From Acholeplasmataceae bacterium (lineage in GTDB: Bacteria > Bacillota_I > Bacilli_A > ML615J-28 > CAG-698), in the NCBI GenBank assembly GCA_012840905.1, contig DUVT01000032.1, forward strand, positions 1 to 10,353: a stretch of DNA of 10,353 nucleotides. The letters are read 5' to 3'. Under the pieces are notes generated by a model, which was not told the origin of the DNA, did not search any database, and was given only the letters and a program-made list of their open reading frames with translations. The first letter of the stretch is position 1, and each line of letters begins with the position of its first letter. Of this stretch, positions 6,138 to 10,353 are shown one piece after another. A program made the position numbers and the translations under genes.

Positions 6138-8804
6138 TTATTCTTCCACACTAATGTATGTTAGGTTTTCCTCATAGATTTCAATTACTTTATCTAAGAA
6201 ATTATTAAATTCTTCTTCAGAATAGTTTTGAAGTTTGAAGTCCAAATCCATTGTCTGCATTTCTTTGTATAACTGGATTAAAACATTTTCGTTACCTGTG
6301 ATTTCATCTCTTACTGGATTGAAATATTTTGATACAGCAGATTTCATTGCTTGAGTAAAGTCAATATCAGTCTTTTCGCCATCTTTATCGATTAATTTAT
6401 CGCTAGCGTTATCAATTGCAAGAGTTCTAACCATATCAAGTGTAGGTAATACATGTTTTTCTTCATCATCTTTGTAGCTCCATGTTGCTGGTTCTACTGT
6501 AGATGAGTTGATATATACATGATATCCTTTTTCGCTAATTAAGTATTCAGTTACACCTGTACCGATACTGTAGCCATAACGAACTTCTTCAGTAGATCCT
6601 GCAGGTAATGAATCATAGATTTCTTTTGCAATTTCCTTAAGTTTTTCTGGCAATGTATCTGTTGGAGTAGTTGTATTAGTTAATGAACTAATTCTTTGAT
6701 ACTCAACATTTAGACCAAGAGTCTTATATCTAGATACTTCAATTCTATATAACCCTTCTTCTTCTAGTACATATGGATTATCTTCTAATTCAGGTTGTGC
6801 TGCAACTGTTTGGTCTAAGCTTGCTAGTAATCTAGGAGCATCCTTGAAACTATTAACAAGTTTATTTAGTTTAGTATCATAATCTCCAGTTTCAGTTTCG
6901 ATATAGTTCCATATTTCTTCGTATAATTCTTCAGCACTATCTTTTTGTAAATCTGTCCAGTTTTCTTGAGGAACAAGATTTCCTTCTTCATCTTTAACTG
7001 TAATCATTACTTGAAGACCAGTTACTGAGAAGTATTCATCAACTTGTTTTTGCATTAATTCAACTATATCTTGCCATACTTCGCTATCTTCAGTTAAATC
7101 TTTTACTACTAATAAGTTGGAAGCATAATCACTTCTTAACTTAGTATATAAAAGTGTGAACATTAATTCTTCAACTGTTTCTACACCATAGTAATCTCTT
7201 AAGAAGTTTTTCCAACCATATGTTGGTGGATAATTAGGAACTTGACCAGCAATGAAACGATGTTTTTCAGTTACTGTTGCTTGTCTTATTTCTTCCCATT
7301 TATCTTTATCAAGAATTCTTTCACTTACTTTTAAGTTTGGTGTATAGTAATCATAAATATTATTTAATTCTTGTGAATTTAAAAATCTTAAATAGTTAAC
7401 TTCGCTTGCAACAACACTTAAACCATAGTACTTGTCCATTAATGCAAATAATTCATCTGCAGTAATTTCAAACTCACGCACTTTTGCAATTACTTTTTCA
7501 TCTTCGCCTTTAGTAGTTGTGAAAGTTAAATCGAAACCTTCAACATAATCAATATATGTTTTTTCAAGTTCAGGGTCAAAGATTTCTAAGCCGTGTTTTT
7601 CACGAAGTTCAATCATCTTCTTATTAATATATTGATCCGATAGCTCTTCTTCAAATAATTTTTCAAAAATTTCATCTCTTACAGAAGATAATGCTGGCGG
7701 AGCAACTGAGTTAATCTTTAACATGTATACATATAATTTATTATCATATGAACGCGGTTCTGCAGTATACCACTTATTTGATGTAGTAGATACTGAATAA
7801 GTTAACATACCTTTTAGGAAGTTTTCTACTTGCGCGTTAATATTTTTTACATCTTCATTACGGTGGAATAGTCTATTTAAACTTTCATCTTCCTGTAGTG
7901 TTGTGTTGAAAGTTAATTTCCCTTCCTCGTCAATTTCATAATGAACGCCTTCTATTAATGTTTTTGTATTATTTGGATAATCAGCTACAAATCTAGAATA
8001 GAAAGTATTATACATTTCTATGAATGCAAGTGCAATATCAGTAGGAGTAGTTTCAACTTCTTCTTCATCATCTTCTGGAATTTTCACTAAGTTTGCAAAG
8101 TTTCCACTCTTACTATCTTCATCAACCATTAAGCCAACTTGTTCTAAAGCATAAGTAGCTTCTTGTTTTGACTCAAATGGAATAATAATTGCCCAGTAAG
8201 AATTTAGATAATCTGTCTTGTATCTATTTTCATACATTTCTTCAGTAAAGAAAGGATCTAAATCTGGGTCTTCTTCAGCTGCTTTATCAACTAATTCTAT
8301 TTCTGTATGTAATTGATCAGTTGCATAAGCTCTTCTTGCGATTTGTAATCTGTGGAAATCTCTAACTTCATCAACAGTTCTTAGTCCACTAGATACATAA
8401 AGTGTGCGATAATATTCTTCTCTTAATTCTTCTTTTTCTTCTTCAGTTAAATCTTCTTTATCGCCTAAAGCTGCTTCATCGATTGCTTCATCGATTTCTT
8501 CTTCAGTTACAAAATCAAAATAGTTTGAATTATCTTTAGTTTCACTCTTTAATAATCTTTTATCTAATTCAGTTAATAATGTGCTTAAACCTACATTATT
8601 TTTTAATTCATCATATACAAATTTTTTAGTAATGCTGTATGATCTTCCATCTTCATTTATAGTTAGATATACTCCTTCTTCATCAGTGATTGAAGGAACA
8701 AGTTTATCTCTATTTAATACTGATGCTATAACAGCAATCCCTACAACCAGTAAGATTACAATCAATACTGGAATTGTTCTTTTTAACACTTGAGAACTAT
8801 TCAT
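6138..8804 (-). CDS. Giant PrsA/SurA-like membrane-anchored protein, paralogue of the lipoprotein at 2785-5226
   Basis: An 888-residue protein with an N-terminal signal anchor: K8-R9, then a hydrophobic helix (11-30), with no lipobox and no Cys anywhere. The rest is predicted outside the membrane and is strongly acidic. Module 1 (about 56-411) has YSITKKFVYDELKNNVG (56-72), AIIIPFESKQEATYALEQ (205-222) and a PrsA-like close (LREKHGLEIFDPELEKTY, 400-417). Module 2 (about 444-888) restarts with FEITADELFALMDKYYG (445-461), then MQKQVDEYFSVTG (584-596) and SEKGYHVYI (757-765). Landmarks align with the paralogue throughout (EGVYLT, NWT-LQK, IEVSRYK/KFK). The parvulin region is more decayed: the early His is lost (LQVMITV against VHLLITV), and the DLG and MVQEF strings are absent. 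This suggests a chaperone or scaffold, not an isomerase. Start supported by AAGGAG (8815-8820). Function not proven. Confidence 0.78.
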   Translation of the reverse strand: MNSSQVLKRTIPVLIVILLVVGIAVIASVLNRDKLVPSITDEEGVYLTINEDGRSYSITKKFVYDELKNNVGLSTLLTELDKRLLKSETKDNSNYFDFVTEEEIDEAIDEAALGDKEDLTEEEKEELREEYYRTLYVSSGLRTVDEVRDFHRLQIARRAYATDQLHTEIELVDKAAEEDPDLDPFFTEEMYENRYKTDYLNSYWAIIIPFESKQEATYALEQVGLMVDEDSKSGNFANLVKIPEDDEEEVETTPTDIALAFIEMYNTFYSRFVADYPNNTKTLIEGVHYEIDEEGKLTFNTTLQEDESLNRLFHRNEDVKNINAQVENFLKGMLTYSVSTTSNKWYTAEPRSYDNKLYVYMLKINSVAPPALSSVRDEIFEKLFEEELSDQYINKKMIELREKHGLEIFDPELEKTYIDYVEGFDLTFTTTKGEDEKVIAKVREFEITADELFALMDKYYGLSVVASEVNYLRFLNSQELNNIYDYYTPNLKVSERILDKDKWEEIRQATVTEKHRFIAGQVPNYPPTYGWKNFLRDYYGVETVEELMFTLLYTKLRSDYASNLLVVKDLTEDSEVWQDIVELMQKQVDEYFSVTGLQVMITVKDEEGNLVPQENWTDLQKDSAEELYEEIWNYIETETGDYDTKLNKLVNSFKDAPRLLASLDQTVAAQPELEDNPYVLEEEGLYRIEVSRYKTLGLNVEYQRISSLTNTTTPTDTLPEKLKEIAKEIYDSLPAGSTEEVRYGYSIGTGVTEYLISEKGYHVYINSSTVEPATWSYKDDEEKHVLPTLDMVRTLAIDNASDKLIDKDGEKTDIDFTQAMKSAVSKYFNPVRDEITGNENVLIQLYKEMQTMDLDFKLQNYSEEEFNNFLDKVIEIYEENLTYISVEE

Positions 8805-8848
8805 TTAAATTTCACTCCTTAATTACTATTACTATGTGATTATCCATT

Positions 8849-8854
8849 ATTATA
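8849..8854 (-). promoter_or_regulatory. Candidate proximal promoter of the 888-codon gene
   Basis: A perfect TATAAT on the minus strand is preceded by TGT, giving an extended -10. The -35 position (AGAAAT, 8872-8877) is poor. It lies inside an imperfectly spaced inverted repeat, GTGATT (8836-8841) and AATCAC (8862-8867). It would give a leader of roughly 38 bases. Confidence 0.45.
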
Positions 8855-8970
8855 ACAATTAAATCACTAAAATTTCTAATTTTTTTTATAAATTACTTAA
8901 TCTTTTCGCAACATATATATTTTACTACTTTTTAAGTCAAATGTAAATGTTTTTTTTATTATTGTAGACA

Positions 8971-8999
8971 ATTATACCCTATTTATCTAGATATTGCAA
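8971..8999 (-). promoter_or_regulatory. Distal promoter of the 888-codon gene
   Basis: TTGCAA (8999-8994) and a perfect TATAAT (8976-8971) on the minus strand are 17 bases apart. It starts immediately after the terminator of the small-RNA candidate. The leader to the start at 8804 would be about 160 bases. An inverted repeat, ATTGT-AG-ACAAT (8961-8972), overlaps the -10 and the expected start point and could be an operator. Confidence 0.65.
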
Positions 9000-9033
9000 A
9001 AAAAAGATAGAGAATCACTTCTCTACCTTTTCA
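8998..9033 (-). terminator. Intrinsic terminator of the small-RNA candidate
   Basis: On the minus strand GGTAGAGAA pairs with TTCTCTATC (one G-U pair) around a GTGA tetraloop, and eight T follow (9005-8998). This is the strongest minus-strand terminator in the intergenic region. It separates whatever is transcribed at 9034-9262 from the promoter of the 888-codon gene. The plus strand also reads the stem with a short T4 tail. Confidence 0.85.
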
Positions 9034-9102
9034 ATAGGAATTGGGAATTAAGGGAGTTCACAAAAGAAAGAGGGTTTTTTATGAACCGTCTTATATTAAG
9101 AC
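8998..9102 (-). ncRNA. Candidate small RNA of about 105 nt with C-rich motifs
   Basis: A promoter lies upstream (9109-9138). The predicted start, G at 9102, is the first base of a 5' hairpin, GTCTTA-ATA-TAAGAC (9102-9088). The 3' end is an intrinsic terminator with a 9-bp stem, GTGA loop and T8 run (8998-9033). Between them are pyrimidine-rich segments CCCTC (9074-9070), CTCCCTT (9056-9050), TTCCC (9047-9043) and TTCCT (9040-9036), complementary to Shine-Dalgarno-like purine tracts. GTTCA (9086-9082) can pair with TGAAC (9060-9056), placing the first C-rich motif in a loop. C-rich, UCCC-type seeds are known from Firmicute regulatory RNAs such as S. aureus RsaE. No known RNA family was recognised. 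It was looked at as SRP RNA, 6S RNA and tmRNA without a match. Confidence 0.55.
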
Positions 9103-9137
9103 AAGTCTATTATAATAGATTTAAATTGGCTCTGTAA
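9081..9137 (+). CDS. Possible 18-residue small protein or leader peptide
   Basis: ATG at 9081 opens an 18-codon frame ending in TAA at 9135-9137. The peptide, MNRLILRQVYYNRFKLAL, has four basic and no acidic residues. A good ribosome binding site, GAGGG (9070-9074), lies six bases upstream. The stop codon falls in the GTAA loop of the plus-strand terminator at 9123-9172, so the frame ends exactly where the transcript would. Against it: the length is at the limit of chance, and no good plus-strand promoter was found upstream (best is TAGACA at 8965-8970 with a poor -10). It is opposite the small-RNA candidate, which would cover its start and ribosome binding site. Confidence 0.3.
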   Translation: MNRLILRQVYYNRFKLAL

Positions 9138-9138
9138 A
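9109..9138 (-). promoter_or_regulatory. Promoter of the small-RNA candidate
   Basis: TTTACA (9138-9133) and a perfect TATAAT (9114-9109) on the minus strand have an 18-base spacer. The -10 sits in a 14-bp perfect palindrome (TCTATTATAATAGA, 9106-9119). The start point is expected at G9102. Confidence 0.6.
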
Positions 9139-9172
9139 GAGTTTCCAATTTATTTTTATTTTATTTATTTTT
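9123..9172 (+). terminator. Plus-strand intrinsic terminator
   Basis: AAATTGG (9123-9129) pairs with CCAATTT (9145-9151). Inside, CTCT and AGAG close a GTAA tetraloop, with a TTT bulge on the 3' side. A long T-rich tract follows (9152-9172, 17 of 21 bases T). On the minus strand there is no T run, so it works only for plus-strand transcription, which implies a transcript arriving from the left. Confidence 0.7.
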
Positions 9173-9257
9173 CTTATATCAAATAATGTTGATGTTTGTA
9201 AATAAATCAAGATGTATGTAGGAAAAGTTCGAAAAAAATTGAAAATTAGTTAATATA

Positions 9258-9290
9258 TCAAAAACTGTGCAACAATTACGTTGCACAGTT
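9258..9290 (-). terminator. Intrinsic terminator of the CNNM-family gene
   Basis: AACTGTGCAAC (minus strand 9290-9280) and GTTGCACAGTT (9273-9263) form a perfect 11-bp stem with a 6-base loop, followed by further T residues (TTTTTG in total). It starts one base after the stop codon. Confidence 0.85.
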
Positions 9291-9291
9291 A

Positions 9292-10353
9292 TTATTCATA
9301 AGTATCTTTATCTTTATTATTATGACTATCTATATCAATAAGATCAACCTTTAACTCTAAAGAACGAATTCGTTTATTCACAACAACCTTAATTGTAAAT
9401 TCAAGATTGTATGTAACTTCTTCCTCATCCACTATACTTTCAACTTGGTAGTTAGCTATCATACCTTCTTTTGGAATTCCACCAATAAGGCTATAAACGA
9501 AACCTCCAATTGTATTGTATTGAGTATCAGGTTTTTCAGATAGATTTAAGTAGTCAAATAAATCTTCGATTTCCATATCTGGAGAAACTAAATAACGATT
9601 ATCTTCTAATACTACTAAATCATCTAGTTCTTCTTCATCGTATTCATCATAAATTTCCCCAACTAATTCTTCTAGGGCATCTTCCATTGTAACAATTCCA
9701 CTAGTTCCACCATATTCATCTACAACGATTGCAAAATGTTTTTTTAATTTTTGAAACTCTTTAATTAAATCATTTACTTTTGTAGATTCAGAAACGAATA
9801 TTGGTTTTGAGACTAACTTTTTCAAATCAATTTCTTCATTTTTAATTAATGCTGTAAAGAAATCTTTTTCACTTAAGATACCAACAATATTATCTTTATC
9901 TTCTTTATATACAGGAACTCTTGAGAATTGATGTTCAAAGAAGCTTTCTTTGATAGATTCAACATCCATGCTTTCTTCAATTGCAACAACATCAACTCGA
10001 GGAGTCATAATATCGTAGACGGTTCTTTCATTTAATCCGATTGCACTTTGAATTAATTCTGCATCCTCTTCATCAAATACACCTTCAGTTTCCATAGTAT
10101 CAATAATTGATTCTAATTCTTCTTCGGTAACTTTTGGAGTTGATGCTTCTTGATCACTTAATACCCTTCTTCTTAATCTTAGAAGAATAAACGTAAATGG
10201 AACTAATAGTTTATCAAGAAAATAAATAATGTTTGCATTTTCAAGAGCAATCTTTTCTGGATTAATTCTTGCTTTTTGTTTCGGTAAAACTTTACAAAAG
10301 ACATTAATAATTAATGCAACAAGTAATATTGTAATAATACTTGCAGTAAAGAA
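9292..10353 (-). CDS. CNNM/HlyC (CorC-like) CBS-domain membrane protein, N-terminus cut by window edge
   Basis: Member of the bacterial CNNM family (HlyC, CorC/CorB, MpfA), linked to Mg2+ export or homeostasis. The frame is open to the right edge, with 353 residues visible; the true start is outside. The Met at 10095 is internal. Order: last hydrophobic helix of the DUF21 domain (about 1-19), KVLPK (21-25), N-PEKIA (31-36), a second hydrophobic segment, then the acidic linker VTEEELESII. The CBS pair begins at DIMTPRVDVVAI (114-125), and the second CBS holds the CorC signature DEYGGTSGIVTMEDALEELVGEI (212-234). The C-terminal CorC_HlyC domain (about 247-338) includes TIGGFVYSLIGGIPKEG. It ends in a charged tail. 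The common G-E-x-x-P-K motif before the linker reads CKVLPK here. The gene stands alone on its 3' side with its own terminator. Confidence 0.93.
   Translation of the reverse strand, partial: FFTASIITILLVALIINVFCKVLPKQKARINPEKIALENANIIYFLDKLLVPFTFILLRLRRRVLSDQEASTPKVTEEELESIIDTMETEGVFDEEDAELIQSAIGLNERTVYDIMTPRVDVVAIEESMDVESIKESFFEHQFSRVPVYKEDKDNIVGILSEKDFFTALIKNEEIDLKKLVSKPIFVSESTKVNDLIKEFQKLKKHFAIVVDEYGGTSGIVTMEDALEELVGEIYDEYDEEELDDLVVLEDNRYLVSPDMEIEDLFDYLNLSEKPDTQYNTIGGFVYSLIGGIPKEGMIANYQVESIVDEEEVTYNLEFTIKVVVNKRIRSLELKVDLIDIDSHNNKDKDTYE

Larger units (their letters stand above)
8805..9291. other. 487-base intergenic region with dense transcription signals
   Basis: No large open frame is present on either strand. 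From right to left it holds the terminator of the CNNM gene, a T-rich plus-strand terminator (9123-9172), a minus-strand small-RNA candidate (9102-8998) with an 18-codon plus-strand frame opposite it, and at least two promoters for the 888-codon gene. The part at 9181-9257 shows only a possible minus-strand promoter, TTTACA (9202-9197) and TATAAG (9178-9173), 18 bases apart. The leader at 8821-8960 is very AT-rich with no convincing riboswitch fold. Confidence 0.7.

Noticed and set aside
8581..8793. Plus-strand 70-codon frame
   Set aside because: It is a shadow of the N-terminal coding part of the 888-codon gene and shows no start signal. The same holds for 2566-2754, 5864-6070 and 9510-9692 against their opposite genes.
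8821..8960. Riboswitch or T-box in the leader of the 888-codon gene
   Set aside because: The leader is nearly all A and T, with no conserved specifier, anti-terminator or terminator hairpin before the start codon.
8998..9180. Known housekeeping RNA (SRP RNA, 6S RNA, tmRNA) or tRNA
   Set aside because: The SRP core GGAAG/AGCAGCC-type motif, a tmRNA tRNA-like end and a long bulged 6S rod are all missing. No cloverleaf can be drawn around GGTTCA.
10093..10095. Met codon as the start of the CNNM-family protein
   Set aside because: The frame continues upstream to the window edge and encodes typical DUF21 end and linker sequence (KVLPK, PEKIA, VTEEEL), so this Met is internal.
1..10353. CRISPR arrays, insertion sequences, phage or integration sites
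   Set aside because: No regularly spaced repeats, transposase or integrase frames, or terminal inverted repeats were seen; the gene content is chromosomal.

Overview
AT-rich bacterial window. TGA acts as a stop (feoA ends in TGA, overlapping the feoB start as ATGA) and Trp is encoded by TGG, so the Mycoplasma code is not in use. Gene content (FeoA/FeoB, a short DtxR-type regulator, a WalJ/YycJ-type hydrolase, very large PrsA-like surface proteins, a CNNM/HlyC transporter), T-rich intrinsic terminators and strong AGGAGG-type ribosome binding sites point to a low-GC Gram-positive lineage. Bacillota or an Acholeplasma/Izemoplasma-like group using the standard code would fit; the lineage is an inference.

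Layout. Left edge to 2210, minus strand: the ferrous iron uptake operon feoA-feoB, with the C-terminus of FeoB cut by the window edge. At 2211-2381 lies a divergent control region with a promoter for each side and a perfect 8+4+8 palindrome. A 121-residue DtxR-family metal-dependent repressor follows on the plus strand (2382-2747). It meets the next minus-strand operon at a shared bidirectional terminator. That operon is walJ-like (6024-5248) followed by an 813-residue lipoprotein (5226-2785). Upstream of it is a second, homologous protein of 888 residues anchored by an N-terminal helix (8804-6138). A 487-base intergenic region (8805-9291) has no large gene but is dense in transcription signals. 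It holds a well-formed minus-strand small-RNA candidate of about 105 nt, an 18-codon plus-strand reading frame on the opposite strand, and several promoters and terminators. The right edge carries a partial CNNM/HlyC-type membrane protein with paired CBS domains and a CorC_HlyC domain.

The two parts most worth attention are the following. (1) A pair of giant PrsA/SurA-like proteins flanks walJ; each appears to contain two tandem foldase-like modules with decayed parvulin domains, one held as a lipoprotein and the other by a signal anchor. (2) The 8998-9172 locus has a C-rich sRNA candidate running antisense to a tiny reading frame that has its own Shine-Dalgarno sequence and terminator. The feo region is a clear iron-homeostasis module: the regulator's metal site mixes MntR-like (Asp10, Glu13) and DtxR-like (Cys101) ligand positions, and the palindrome abuts the feoAB promoter.
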